In this document: one piece after another, positions 32,045 to 40,597 of the stretch
Position numbering within the stretch: the stretch's first letter is position 1
How the letters are laid out: every line of letters starts with the position of its first letter
Source: Flavobacterium hungaricum
GTDB taxonomy: Bacteria > Bacteroidota > Bacteroidia > Flavobacteriales > Flavobacteriaceae
Reading direction: 5' to 3'
Assembly (NCBI RefSeq): GCF_015182285.1
Contig: NZ_PRDM01000001.1
Coordinates: 682,001-746,000 of the forward strand
DNA: 64,000 nucleotides
The notes under the pieces: model-generated
Told to the model about the DNA's origin: nothing
What the model saw: only the letters and a program-made list of their open reading frames with translations
Databases searched by the model: none
Position numbers and translations under genes: made by a program

Positions 32045-33214
32045 ATGATGGAAGAAAATTTTAAAATGATTGCCAAATGTTTTTTTGGCTTTGAAGAAAT
32101 ATTAGAAAAAGAATTGCGTACGCTGGGTGCTCAAGATGTTGAGAAAGGGGTGAGAATGGTGAGTTTTAAAGGTGATAAAGGTTTTATGTACAAAGCCAAT
32201 TTGTCGCTGCGTACTGCTCTTAAAGTCTTAAAACCTATTTATTCTTTTAGAGCCAATAACGAACAGGCATTGTATAAAGGAATTTCGGGAGTGAACTGGT
32301 CTAAGTTTTTAAATGCTAACCAGACTTTTGTAATCGATGCAACGGTACATTCTACTTATTTTAATCATTCTGAATTTGTTTCGCAAAAATGTAAAGATGC
32401 CATCGTAGACCAGTTTAGAGAAAGAACAGGACAGCGTCCAAGCATCGACAAACAATATCCAGATTTAAGAATTAATATTCATATCGATAAAGATCAGGTT
32501 TCTGTCGCTTTAGATACATCTGGAAATTCGCTGCACCAGCGCGGTTACAGAACAGCAACCAATATAGCGCCGATCAATGAAGTTTTGGCAGCTGGGATTT
32601 TATTATTATCAGGCTGGGAAGGACAGAGTCATTTTTTAGATCCAATGTGCGGTTCTGGAACTTTCTTGGCAGAAGCAGCGATGATTGCCTGCAATATTCC
32701 GGCAAACATTAACCGTAAGGAATTTGCGTTTGAAAAATGGAAAGACTGGGATAATGATTTATTCGATCAGATCATTAACAGTTTGATGAAAAAGACAAAA
32801 GAGTTTCATTATACTATAAAAGGTTTTGACAAAGCGCCAAGCGCAGTCAGTAAAGCCAAAGATAATATTAGAAACGCAAATCTTGAAGATTATGTAACGA
32901 TTCGTGAGGATAACTTTTTTGATACCGAAAAAGAGGTTGAAGGGAAACTGCATATGGTGTTTAACCCGCCGTATGATGAGCGTTTAGATATTCAGATGGA
33001 ACGTTTTTATGCGAGTATAGGAGATACGTTAAAGAAGAATTACCCAGGGACAAATGCTTGGTTTATTACTGCAAATCTGGAAGCTTTAAAATTCGTTGGA
33101 TTAAAACCTTCTAGAAAAATCAAACTCTTTAACGGAAGCCTAGAAGCACGTTTGGTAAAATACGAAATGTACGAAGGAAGTAAGAGAACAAAATTTCAGA
33201 GCGAAGCTCGTTGA
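32045..33214 (+). CDS. THUMP-domain RNA (guanine-N2) methyltransferase, RlmL/TrmN-like
   Basis: A 389-residue RNA methyltransferase. The N-terminal ~160 residues hold a ferredoxin-like and THUMP RNA-binding region (CFFGFEEILEKELRTLGA, then NQTFVIDATVHS and VSVALDTSGNSLHQRGYR). The C-terminal Rossmann domain has FLDPMCGSGTFLAEAAMIA (motif I) and the catalytic MVFNPPYDERL (NPPY) near 305. It lacks the second methyltransferase module of E. coli RlmL, as usual in Bacteroidetes. It likely modifies 23S rRNA or tRNA guanine. ATG codons at 32045 and 32048 are equivalent starts. Confidence 0.88.
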   Translation: MMEENFKMIAKCFFGFEEILEKELRTLGAQDVEKGVRMVSFKGDKGFMYKANLSLRTALKVLKPIYSFRANNEQALYKGISGVNWSKFLNANQTFVIDATVHSTYFNHSEFVSQKCKDAIVDQFRERTGQRPSIDKQYPDLRINIHIDKDQVSVALDTSGNSLHQRGYRTATNIAPINEVLAAGILLLSGWEGQSHFLDPMCGSGTFLAEAAMIACNIPANINRKEFAFEKWKDWDNDLFDQIINSLMKKTKEFHYTIKGFDKAPSAVSKAKDNIRNANLEDYVTIREDNFFDTEKEVEGKLHMVFNPPYDERLDIQMERFYASIGDTLKKNYPGTNAWFITANLEALKFVGLKPSRKIKLFNGSLEARLVKYEMYEGSKRTKFQSEAR

Positions 33215-33217
33215 TTT

Positions 33218-33373
33218 TAAGGTGCTAAGATTTTAAGAACCTAAGGTACTGAGGTACTAAGGTCATAAGATTATTAGTTTCTCAACATCTCAGCAGCTTA
33301 GAGTCTCAGTACTTTAGCACCTTAGTACCTCAGTACCTTTAAAAAGAAAAAACTTAGAATCTTAGCAACTTAA
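33218..33373. repeat. Palindromic CTAAG/CTTAG repeat region
   Basis: AAGGTACTGAGGTACTAAGG (33243-33262, one more T follows) is an exact inverted copy of the stretch 33319-33339. Outer words such as GTGCTAAGATTTTAAG and CTTAGAATCTTAGC pair loosely around it. The arms are also internally repetitive (GGTACT-AAGG units). The region lies between two plus-strand genes and could form a very long hairpin. Confidence 0.65.
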
Positions 33374-33377
33374 AAAA

Positions 33378-33614
33378 ATGTCAAAACTACAAATACGCGC
33401 TTTTTTATACCAATTAGGATGTTTTGCAATCCTTTTTATCACATTTAGATTTATTATCGCGTCTTATACGGGCTTAACGGGATTTTGGATTCCGCTGACA
33501 GCTTTTGTTATTGGAACTATTATTGGGCCTAAATTTCAGGCAGCGAGAACTAAAGACGGTGAAAAACTTTTTATGAAATGGATTTTTATAAAAGGAATTA
33601 GAGAAATTGGGTAA
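33378..33614 (+). CDS. Small two-TM membrane protein
   Basis: A 78-residue protein with two hydrophobic helices: FLYQLGCFAILFITFRFIIA (about 9-28) and GFWIPLTAFVIGTIIGP (about 35-51). A basic C-terminal tail follows (FQAARTKDGEKLFMKWIFIK). No family recognised. It is 20 nt before the racemase gene, so they are probably co-transcribed. Confidence 0.65.
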   Translation: MSKLQIRAFLYQLGCFAILFITFRFIIASYTGLTGFWIPLTAFVIGTIIGPKFQAARTKDGEKLFMKWIFIKGIREIG

Positions 33615-33634
33615 CCAGTAATTTAGATTATAAT

Positions 33635-34327
33635 ATGAAGAAAATTGGACTTATCGGAGGAATCAGCTGGGTTTCTACATCAGATTATTATACTTTAATT
33701 AATAAAGGAATTAATGAAAAACTCGGCGGATTAAATTTCTCTGAATGTTTGATTTACTCTTTTAATTATGCTGATATTAAAAAGAATAACGATGCTAATG
33801 ATTGGGATTCGACATTTAATATGCTTTATAAAGCTTCAGAATCTTTAAAAGCGGGCGGGGCAGAAGCAATTGTTTTGTGTGCCAACACCATGCATTTGAT
33901 TGCTGATAAACTTCAAGAAGCATTGAAACTTCCCGTAATTCATATTGCTGCAGTTACAGCAGCAGAAATTCAGAAACAAGAAATAAAAAAAGTAGGTTTG
34001 CTGGGAACAAAGTTTACTATGGAACTCGATTTCTTTAAAGATAAACTGACAGCCAAAGGCATCGAAACCATTATTCCTGTTTCTCAAGAAGATAAAGATT
34101 TTATTCATTATACTATTTTTGAGGAATTAGGAAGAGGAATCGTAACTGATGAGACCAAAAAAAGATATTTGGAAATTGCGGAGAATTTAATTCAAAACGG
34201 TGCAGAAGGAATTATTCTGGGTTGTACCGAAATTCCGTTAGTGATCAAAGCAGCAGATGTAGCGGTTCCTATTTTTGATACGGCCTTACTGCATGCAAAA
34301 GCAGCTGTAGAATTTCAGCTTTCATAA
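33635..34327 (+). CDS. Aspartate/glutamate racemase family protein
   Basis: A 230-residue enzyme of the Asp/Glu/hydantoin racemase superfamily. The two catalytic cysteines lie in VLCANTMHLIADKL (near 83) and IILGCTEIPLVI (near 195), one in each half, as in aspartate racemases. The N-terminus MKKIGLIGGISWVSTSDYYT is typical of the YgeA-like branch. It should interconvert L- and D-amino acids, aspartate or a related substrate, in the cytoplasm. A strong terminator follows at 34396. Confidence 0.9.
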   Translation: MKKIGLIGGISWVSTSDYYTLINKGINEKLGGLNFSECLIYSFNYADIKKNNDANDWDSTFNMLYKASESLKAGGAEAIVLCANTMHLIADKLQEALKLPVIHIAAVTAAEIQKQEIKKVGLLGTKFTMELDFFKDKLTAKGIETIIPVSQEDKDFIHYTIFEELGRGIVTDETKKRYLEIAENLIQNGAEGIILGCTEIPLVIKAADVAVPIFDTALLHAKAAVEFQLS

Positions 34328-34354
34328 ATTTTTATTATTATAACTTTAAGTATG

Positions 34355-34476
34355 AATTGCCTCCAGCTTTAGCTGGAGGAATAGATTTTAAAGATAAAAG
34401 GCTTTAGCCGAACTTAAATTCGGCTAAAGCCTTTTTTTGCTGGAATTATTGAACTTCAGCTAAAGCTGGTGGCAAT
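34355..34476. repeat. Nested inverted-repeat element
   Basis: AATTGCCTCCAGCTTTAGCT at the left edge and AGCTAAAGCTGGTGGCAATT at the right edge are near-perfect inverted copies, each itself able to fold on its CCAGCTTTAGCTGG palindrome. In the centre sits the strong terminator hairpin at 34396-34435. The AGC-TTTAGC word recurs in all arms, as in REP/BIME-type repeats. Confidence 0.65.
34396..34440 (+). terminator. Rho-independent terminator after the racemase
   Basis: AAAAGGCTTTAGCCGAA (34396-34412) pairs perfectly with TTCGGCTAAAGCCTTTT (34419-34435), ending in seven T residues. It is the core of the nested repeat element and could also work in the opposite direction for 34623. Confidence 0.8.
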
Positions 34477-34622
34477 TTATATTTTAATTAAAATTCGTGA
34501 ATTCGTGGCAGAAAAAATGAAGAACAATCTGCCATTACTTCTGAATTTAAACGAAGAGTTCGCAAAGCTTTTTATCATTTTTAGCGCACTTTGCGTTTAA
34601 AATAAGCTTATATTAGGGCAAA

Positions 34623-35426
34623 TTATTTTTTAGGCTTTTCTGTTTTTTTTATTTCAGAAGCCATTGTCTTTTTCTTGTAAATTGGGATAAAATAAGAGAC
34701 AGTATAATTAAATCCGACACCAAAACTTCCGTCGTAAGTTCTGTTAAAACCTGGAATATAAAGATTATCAAAACCACTTGGTTTGTTATTCATGGCCAAA
34801 AGTTTAAGTTGCACACCAAAGCCTACAAATAGGTTTTGAAAAACCTCTGCTTTTAATCCTAAGACTACCTCTGCCCAAGCAGCAGATAATCCGTTATATT
34901 TTTGATTCACAACAAGAGAAGATTCTTCTCCCCAATACGGATTTGGATTGTAGATTTTATAACTGTTCAAGTCCTGACTAAAGCTGCTGAAACCTCCTCG
35001 AAGTCCAATTGTAATCAGGTTCTCCATATCAAGCCAGTTTTCATAAAAGTTATAATCAAAACCACCTTTGATATAAGTACCCGTTGCAGTAGAATTTAAA
35101 CGATCATCATCAGTCGTTTTATCTTCAAAACCAAGTTCGGCCGCTAGGTAATATTTTTTGGTTAAACGCCAGTCTGCTACAACTTCGATTCCTTTGTAAT
35201 CTTTATCATAAAGACCTCTCGTCAATTTGTATAAATCAAGACCTACACGAAGTCCGTAACGATCCGTTTTTACAACGCTGTCAGTTTTAATTTCCTGAAT
35301 TTCAGGCTTGGCAGTTTCTTTCTTCTCAGGAATACTTTTCTTTGTTTCTGGTGTTTCCTGCGCTTGGCCCAGAAACATTGTAAACAATAAGCAAAAACTA
35401 AAAAAGGATGTCGAGGTGTGTTTCAT
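34623..35426 (-). CDS. Exported beta-rich protein (DUF6048-like)
   Basis: From the ATG at 35426 the product has 267 residues with signal peptide MKHTSTSFFSFCLLFTMFLG cut before QAQE. After a Lys/Glu/Pro-rich linker comes a repeated strand pattern, alternating aromatic and polar (YYLAAELGFEDK, GTYIKGGFDYNFYENW, NLFVGFGVQLKLLA). This pattern, with the final YTVSYFIPIYKKK, suggests an outer-membrane beta-barrel of about 10 strands. By memory it matches the uncharacterised DUF6048. The start overlaps the end of the 35398 lipoprotein gene by 29 nt, so the pair is translationally coupled. Confidence 0.75.
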   Translation of the reverse strand: MKHTSTSFFSFCLLFTMFLGQAQETPETKKSIPEKKETAKPEIQEIKTDSVVKTDRYGLRVGLDLYKLTRGLYDKDYKGIEVVADWRLTKKYYLAAELGFEDKTTDDDRLNSTATGTYIKGGFDYNFYENWLDMENLITIGLRGGFSSFSQDLNSYKIYNPNPYWGEESSLVVNQKYNGLSAAWAEVVLGLKAEVFQNLFVGFGVQLKLLAMNNKPSGFDNLYIPGFNRTYDGSFGVGFNYTVSYFIPIYKKKTMASEIKKTEKPKK

Positions 35427-35928
35427 TTTCTGATACAATGTTTCGGTTTTTTACAGTAATATTCAACATCCAAGGAGTTCCGTCTGATGTGTGAACGTAT
35501 GGTTCTAAAGGATCTAAAACAAAATTCATTTTAAAACCACAGGCTCTGGATACATAAATGTTTTCTCGTGTATATCTAAAGGTCAGGTAATCAACAACTA
35601 TTGCTCCTGGAGTAGGGCTGTTTGCGTTATAAGTGAACTTATAAGTTACAGTATCTTCATTCGTTTTTAGCGGTAATTTAATACTGCTTGTATTAGCCAA
35701 ATACTGTGCTTCGCCAGCTGCACCCGGGTTAAAGATAATAGGAGTATCTTCTCCTTCTCCTTCTACCTTCAAATTAAGTACAGGAGCCGGAGTCGTTGGA
35801 TCTATATCATCATAAAATGTAATAACCAGTCTTGGTGTAGTTGGTGTATTAGCATCACAAATATCATCTTTCTCACAGCTTGAAAAGCCGAAAGCGAAGA
35901 GCAACACAATCGAGATTATTTTTTTCAT
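35398..35928 (-). CDS. Lipoprotein (DUF6452-like)
   Basis: A 176-residue lipoprotein: MKKIISIVLLFAFGFSSC with Cys at 18, then KDDICDANTPTTPRLVITFY. The mature part is beta-rich (APVLNLKVEGEGED, TVTYKFTYNANSPTP) and has a second Cys pair (CDAN and SRACGF) that may be bonded. It resembles the flavobacterial DUF6452 family. It is encoded with the beta-barrel-like gene downstream and 10 nt after rlmD, so rlmD, this gene and 34623 form one minus-strand operon. A joint role in the outer membrane is plausible. Confidence 0.75.
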   Translation of the reverse strand: MKKIISIVLLFAFGFSSCEKDDICDANTPTTPRLVITFYDDIDPTTPAPVLNLKVEGEGEDTPIIFNPGAAGEAQYLANTSSIKLPLKTNEDTVTYKFTYNANSPTPGAIVVDYLTFRYTRENIYVSRACGFKMNFVLDPLEPYVHTSDGTPWMLNITVKNRNIVSENETHLDILF

Positions 35929-35938
35929 TTATTTTGTC

Positions 35939-37351
35939 TTATCGAAGTTCTAAAAGTACAACATTTTCAACATGATGCGTCTGCGGAAACATGTCTACAG
36001 GTCTCACGCGTGTTACTTTGTATTTTTCGTCCATTAAGGCTAAGTCACGAGCTTGAGTTGCAGAATTACAACTTACGTAAACAACTCTTTTTGGAGCAAT
36101 TTTTAGAATTTGTTCTACAACATCTTTGTGCATTCCGTCGCGTGGCGGGTCTGTAATAATTACGTCAGGTTTACCGTGCTGTGCAATAAAAGCTTCATTG
36201 AAAACTACTTTCATGTCACCAACAAAAAACTCACAATTCGTAATATTATTGCGTTCCGCATTTGCTTTAGCATCAATGATCGCTTCAGGAACACTTTCTA
36301 CCCCGATCACTTTTTTTGCTTTTTTAGATACAAATTGTGCAATAGTGCCCGTTCCAGTATACAAATCGTATACCGTTTCATTTCCTGTTAAGTCAGCAAA
36401 ATCTCTGGTTATTTTATAAAGTTCGTACGCCTGATCAGAATTGGTTTGGTAGAATGATTTAGCATTAATACTGAATTTTAATCCTTCCATTTCTTCCAAA
36501 ATATAATCTCTTCCTTTGTAAAGAATCACATTTTGATCGTAAATAGTATCATTTGGTTTTCCGTTTACAACATATTGCAATGAAGTAATTTGAGTAAATT
36601 TCTCGTATAAGTTATCTAAGATTAATTCTCTCTGTTCTTTGTTTTCTTCAAAAAACTGGATTAAAACCATTATTTCTCCTGTAGAAACGGTTCTAATCAT
36701 TACAGTTCTTAATAAACCAGAATGTTCTCTCGGATTAAAAAAGGCTAGATTGTGCTCATTTGCAAATGCTCTAATTTCGTTTCTAATAGCATTTGAAGGA
36801 TCTTCCTGTAAATGGCATTTGTTGATGTCAAGGATTTTGTCCCACATTTTCGGGATATGAAAACCTAAGGCATTTCTATTACCTAAATCTTCGGTACTGC
36901 CAATTTCTTTTTCAGTCAACCAACGGCTGTTAGAGAAAGAAAATTCCATTTTATTTCTGTAGAAAAATTGTTTTTCAGAACCTAAAATAGTTTCAAATTC
37001 TGGAAGTTCTATTTTTCCTATTCGCTGCAAATGATTTTTAACTTCGTTTTGTTTGAAAACAAGCTGCTGGCTGTATTTCATATTCTGCCATTTACAACCG
37101 CCGCAAACCCCAAAATGTTCGCAAATAGGTTCTACTCTGTAATCTGATAATTCATGAAATTTTACGGCTTTTCCTTCGTAATAAGCCTTTCTTTTTTTGA
37201 ATGTCTGTACGTCAACTACATCACCAGGAACCACGTTCGGAATAAAGATTACTTTTCCGTCAGGCGCCTTGGCTACTGATACTCCTTTTGCTCCAGCATC
37301 AAGAACTTGAATTTGATGAAAGACAATTTTGTCTGTATTTTTTCTTCCCAT
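35939..37351 (-). CDS. rlmD: 23S rRNA (uracil-5-)-methyltransferase RlmD
   Basis: From the ATG at 37351 (MGRKNTDKIVFH) the enzyme has 470 residues; an upstream in-frame ATG would add 11 residues of poor coding character. It has a TRAM RNA-binding domain (~1-60), an iron-sulfur Cys cluster (CEHFGVCGGCKWQNM near 75), and the methyltransferase domain with DLYTGTGTIAQFVSKKA (SAM), DPPRDGMH and the catalytic Cys in YVSCNSATQARDL near 430. These identify the TrmA/RlmD family; RlmD (U1939 in E. coli numbering) is the best fit. It leads the operon with the DUF6452/DUF6048-like genes. Confidence 0.88.
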   Translation of the reverse strand: MGRKNTDKIVFHQIQVLDAGAKGVSVAKAPDGKVIFIPNVVPGDVVDVQTFKKRKAYYEGKAVKFHELSDYRVEPICEHFGVCGGCKWQNMKYSQQLVFKQNEVKNHLQRIGKIELPEFETILGSEKQFFYRNKMEFSFSNSRWLTEKEIGSTEDLGNRNALGFHIPKMWDKILDINKCHLQEDPSNAIRNEIRAFANEHNLAFFNPREHSGLLRTVMIRTVSTGEIMVLIQFFEENKEQRELILDNLYEKFTQITSLQYVVNGKPNDTIYDQNVILYKGRDYILEEMEGLKFSINAKSFYQTNSDQAYELYKITRDFADLTGNETVYDLYTGTGTIAQFVSKKAKKVIGVESVPEAIIDAKANAERNNITNCEFFVGDMKVVFNEAFIAQHGKPDVIITDPPRDGMHKDVVEQILKIAPKRVVYVSCNSATQARDLALMDEKYKVTRVRPVDMFPQTHHVENVVLLELR

Positions 37352-37445
37352 AGCGCAAAAATAAGCCTTTGTGAAGTTTTTCAAATTTTATTTTGAAAAT
37401 ATTTTAGAATTTCTTTAAAATAGTAGTTTAATTGACTATAAAAGT

Positions 37446-37453
37446 TAACTTTG
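37446..37453 (+). promoter_or_regulatory. Promoter -7 element for the histidine kinase gene
   Basis: TAACTTTG matches TAnnTTTG, 57 nt before the start codon. A -33 TTTG box at the usual distance is not present. Confidence 0.4.
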
Positions 37454-37510
37454 TTTCTGTAATATCCCCCAAAAATTACATTTTTTAACCTACAATATTG
37501 TCACCTTTTT

Positions 37511-38560
37511 ATGAAGTTGTATCACGCACTTTCACAAATCAGCTTTCTAAAAAAAAGTTACGCCTTTAAATTTTTATTTGTTGCTTTTATAGGAATTCAT
37601 ATTCCTTTAATCGGTATTTTGTTTTTTGTACTTTATTTCAAACACAGTATTTCGCCAACTTCAATTTTAATTTTTTCTTTAATAATGACCCTGCTGGCAA
37701 CGGCCATAACACTGTTGGTTTTAAATCGTTTGATTAAACCTATCGCAACGGCTTCTAAGGCATTAGATGATTATAGAAATTCGAGAACAGTATCTGTTTT
37801 ACCAACAGAATATACCGATGAAGCTGGACTGCTTTTGTGTAACATTCAGGAATCGATATACGAAGCCGAAAGTTTTATCAACGAAAAACAGGATTTGATT
37901 TACATGCTTTCTCATGATTTGAAAAATTTTGCTGGAAATCCGCAAGGTTTGGCGAATCTTATTATAAGTGAAAATCCTTCAGAATCAGTTCAGAACTTAG
38001 CAGAACTAATCTGCGAATCTACCAATCTGCAATTTAGATACATCGAAAATTTTATAAAACTTCTTGACGAGCAGGATCAGGTTGCAAAACCCACGCAAGA
38101 AACTAAGAATATCTCGTTTTCTAGTATTGTTCCGTTTATTAATGAACAGGTTGAGCAGCGTTTAATGGATAAAAAGATCAGACTCGACTTGTCGGTAGAA
38201 ACTCCAGAAGCAAAACTTAGAATTGATGAAGGGCTGCTGGTTCAGGTTTTGGTAAACTTAATAAGCAATGCTGTCAAATTTTCGTATTTTGAAAGCGAAA
38301 TTAAGGTTCGAATTTATAGCGAAAAATCCAATCTTGTTATTACAGTAATGGACAGCGGTGTAGGTTTTGATAAAACTCAAATTGAAGAATTATTCAAAAA
38401 ATTCACCAAAATGAGCCGTCTCGGAACCGCAAACGAAACTTCAACGGGAATCGGACTTTATTTATGCAAAAAAATCATCGAAAGAAACAAAGGCCGTTTA
38501 ACCGCTTCTAGTGAAGGTAAAAATAAAGGTGCCGAGTTTAAAATTGAGTTTGAGGTTTAG
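37511..38560 (+). CDS. Membrane histidine kinase
   Basis: A 349-residue sensor kinase. Two transmembrane helices (about 19-42 and 52-73) enclose almost no periplasmic loop, so it probably senses a membrane or cytoplasmic signal. A HAMP-like linker (RLIKPIATASKALDDYRNSR) leads to the dimerisation helix with the phospho-acceptor His135 in MLSHDLKNFAGN. The catalytic domain shows the N box (LVNLISNAVKFS), G1 box (DSGVGFDKTQ) and G2 box (STGIGLYLCKKIIERN). No response regulator gene is adjacent, so it is an orphan kinase. Confidence 0.9.
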   Translation: MKLYHALSQISFLKKSYAFKFLFVAFIGIHIPLIGILFFVLYFKHSISPTSILIFSLIMTLLATAITLLVLNRLIKPIATASKALDDYRNSRTVSVLPTEYTDEAGLLLCNIQESIYEAESFINEKQDLIYMLSHDLKNFAGNPQGLANLIISENPSESVQNLAELICESTNLQFRYIENFIKLLDEQDQVAKPTQETKNISFSSIVPFINEQVEQRLMDKKIRLDLSVETPEAKLRIDEGLLVQVLVNLISNAVKFSYFESEIKVRIYSEKSNLVITVMDSGVGFDKTQIEELFKKFTKMSRLGTANETSTGIGLYLCKKIIERNKGRLTASSEGKNKGAEFKIEFEV

Positions 38561-38572
38561 GAATATTTAAAA

Positions 38573-38633
38573 AAAAAAATAGACTTAATTATTTTTTGAA
38601 TTCTCCAATAACAATAATTAAGCCTATTTTTTT
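38573..38633. terminator. Bidirectional terminator
   Basis: AAAAAAATAGACTTAATTAT (from 38573) pairs with ATAATTAAGCCTATTTTTTT (to 38633) with one mismatch, between convergent genes ending at 38560 and 38660. Confidence 0.8.
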
Positions 38634-38659
38634 AATTCAATTTTAGTAATAAAAGTATC

Positions 38660-39766
38660 TTAGTTGTGTTTAGGTAAGCAAGTTTCGGCTACGGTCATTA
38701 TTGTTCCTCCAGCCATAACAAAATTAAATAGCTCTGATTCAATTTCGTCGGTTGTTATAGTAGCATGACATATATGATATTGAGTCATTTGCCAAATTAC
38801 ATTTCGTGCAAAATTTTCATAACTGTATCCCCAATTTTTTTCTGTAAGCTTTTGTAGCATAGTAGTATATAAGGAAGCATTGTATAAAGCCCATTTACGC
38901 TCAGGATAGGTTAAACTATCAAAAAAGTAGCGAGCACTTACATTGTTTGCTTCATTGATGTCATCTAAAACGGGATAACTAGAGAAGTCATTTCCTAAGG
39001 TATATGGAAGGTCATCGTAATTGTAGGGTGGTTGGTATACTGGGGAATAATTAACGTTTGTATTTATTTGTGGAACTGTAGTAGGGTCTATTAGTGTACC
39101 TGAAGGAGTTGGAATATTCTCAACGCATGTTACAGGTAAATATTGGTACTGAACATATTCATAGCTATCGATATCTATTATTTTAACAGGAACTAATTCC
39201 CAACAAGTCTGCCAATAAAGTAAAATACCTTTATTAGTTCCATTGTTAGCTGTTTTAGAATTTATTGTTTTTACTAAACTTGTTAAAGGAAAAATTTCTG
39301 TTTTGTTTTCTAAATTTAAAATTTCTCTATTTTTAATTTTAGCTTTATCTGAATCAGTTAGGTTATATTTTACTATATACGATTCAGAAATACCCTTATT
39401 GTCAATTTTGAGTACAAGATTTTCTAGAAGTTGACTCTTTGCTGATCGGTAAATTGGGAAAGTGAATGTTTTAGATTGAGCATTTTCAATAAATAAAATT
39501 TTCTCTGTATCAATTAAAAAAACAAATTGATTGTTATCAATCATTTTTGAATTTCTTAAAATGTTCAAATCGGCTTCCATCTGTTGAAATTTAAGATATG
39601 AGTAATTATCCTTCTGAAGTTCTTCTAAATTGATATACTTTGTTGTGTTTGTTTGTTTTTTGTTTTCGATTGTTGTTTGATTTTTGTCATGACTTCCTTC
39701 ATCAGTGGTACATGCAAACAGTAAGAAAACAGAGCAAAAACTTAGGGCAATTCTGGTTTTTTTCAT
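38660..39766 (-). CDS. Lipoprotein of unknown function
   Basis: A 368-residue lipoprotein (MKKTRIALSFCSVFLLFAC, Cys 19) followed by a Thr/Asn/Lys-rich linker. The middle is beta-rich (NQFVFLIDTEKILFIENA, TFTFPIYRSAKSQL). Residues 175-215 hold a WQTCWELVPVKIIDID segment, and a Pro/Tyr-rich stretch (YSPVYQPPYNYDDLPY) follows. The C-terminal ~100 residues are helical (SLTYPERKWALYNASLYTTM). A sequence pattern like this, with helical C-terminus and Cys pairs, is seen in uncharacterised Bacteroidetes surface proteins; I cannot assign a family. A 300-nt non-coding gap precedes it. Confidence 0.65.
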   Translation of the reverse strand: MKKTRIALSFCSVFLLFACTTDEGSHDKNQTTIENKKQTNTTKYINLEELQKDNYSYLKFQQMEADLNILRNSKMIDNNQFVFLIDTEKILFIENAQSKTFTFPIYRSAKSQLLENLVLKIDNKGISESYIVKYNLTDSDKAKIKNREILNLENKTEIFPLTSLVKTINSKTANNGTNKGILLYWQTCWELVPVKIIDIDSYEYVQYQYLPVTCVENIPTPSGTLIDPTTVPQINTNVNYSPVYQPPYNYDDLPYTLGNDFSSYPVLDDINEANNVSARYFFDSLTYPERKWALYNASLYTTMLQKLTEKNWGYSYENFARNVIWQMTQYHICHATITTDEIESELFNFVMAGGTIMTVAETCLPKHN

Positions 39767-40066
39767 AAATTTGTTTTTATTGATTTATACTTAGGTGTTT
39801 ACGAATGTAAAAAATATATTTCAATTAATATTTTTTGTTTAATAAAAGTATTACAAAAAATAATATGCAAACAAAGAAACTCTTAAAAGTAAGACTTTGG
39901 AAATCTAAAAATTAGAACTAATTTTTTTGATGAAATTGTAAGCCTATTTTAAAAAATAACTAAAGAATTTTGATATTTATTAGAATCAAAAGATGTGAAA
40001 GTGAAACTAAAATTTGAACTTTAGTCGTTCTTTTGTCTATGAAAAACTTATATAACTTAATTTGTT
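39767..40066. other. Non-coding gap of 300 nt
   Basis: AT-rich sequence between two minus-strand lipoprotein genes. I see no open frame of note, no strong hairpin and no repeat. It probably holds the promoter of the 39766 gene, but no clear TAnnTTTG box was found on the minus strand. Confidence 0.5.
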
Positions 40067-40465
40067 TTAAAAAGTGGTATTTTTTAAGAATACCGGTTTC
40101 CCATCAACGCAACCAATTCCATCTGGTGGCACGGGAACATTACAGGTTGAGTAGATATTCCATTTCACATTAAATGCAGCTCTTGCATCAGTATACGCTT
40201 TTACTTTAGCCAAAAAATCGACTGTATTTATTTTTTTAGAATAAATAATGAATTTTTCAGGTCCGCCACAAGCTTTTGCTCCAATTGCAGTGAAATCCCA
40301 ATCTTTAGAATCGGTACAAGACTGCGTATTGGCTAAAGAAAGCGTTATAATTTCAGTATACATTTTTTCTAGTGCAGCTTCGTCTACTTCTTTCTTAGAA
40401 TCTTCGTTATCACTACTGCAGGAAAAAGCGAAAAATAGAAGGGATAATAAACCTAGTTTTTTCAT
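40067..40465 (-). CDS. Small lipoprotein of unknown function
   Basis: A 132-residue lipoprotein: MKKLGLLSLLFFAFSC (Cys 16) then SSDNEDSKKEVDEAALEKMY. The mature part has four Cys (QSCTDSKDW, GAKACGGPE, STCNVPVP, IGCVDGKPV), probably two disulfides, in a mostly helical framework (ARAAFNVKWNIYSTC). This layout is common in small Bacteroidetes lipoproteins without known role. It stands alone, with 130 nt and a terminator between it and the aldo/keto reductase gene. Confidence 0.7.
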   Translation of the reverse strand: MKKLGLLSLLFFAFSCSSDNEDSKKEVDEAALEKMYTEIITLSLANTQSCTDSKDWDFTAIGAKACGGPEKFIIYSKKINTVDFLAKVKAYTDARAAFNVKWNIYSTCNVPVPPDGIGCVDGKPVFLKNTTF

Positions 40466-40537
40466 AATGAATTATTTATTGGTTAGTTATAGTAGTAAGA
40501 TGTGATATTTCACCATTGGTTGCGTAAAGTCCAAAAA

Positions 40538-40567
40538 AAAGTTGAGTTTTTTTTAAAACTCAACTTT
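40538..40567 (-). terminator. Terminator after the aldo/keto reductase gene
   Basis: AAAGTTGAGTTTT (40538-40550) pairs perfectly with AAAACTCAACTTT (40555-40567). On the minus strand the hairpin is followed by a T-run, 30 nt after the reductase stop. Confidence 0.75.
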
Positions 40568-40597
40568 ATATAATTAACCTCAGAACCTCAGAACAAA

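Noticed and set aside
36110..36860. Plus-strand frames opposite rlmD
   Set aside because: They are antisense to well-conserved RlmD motifs and have irregular composition.
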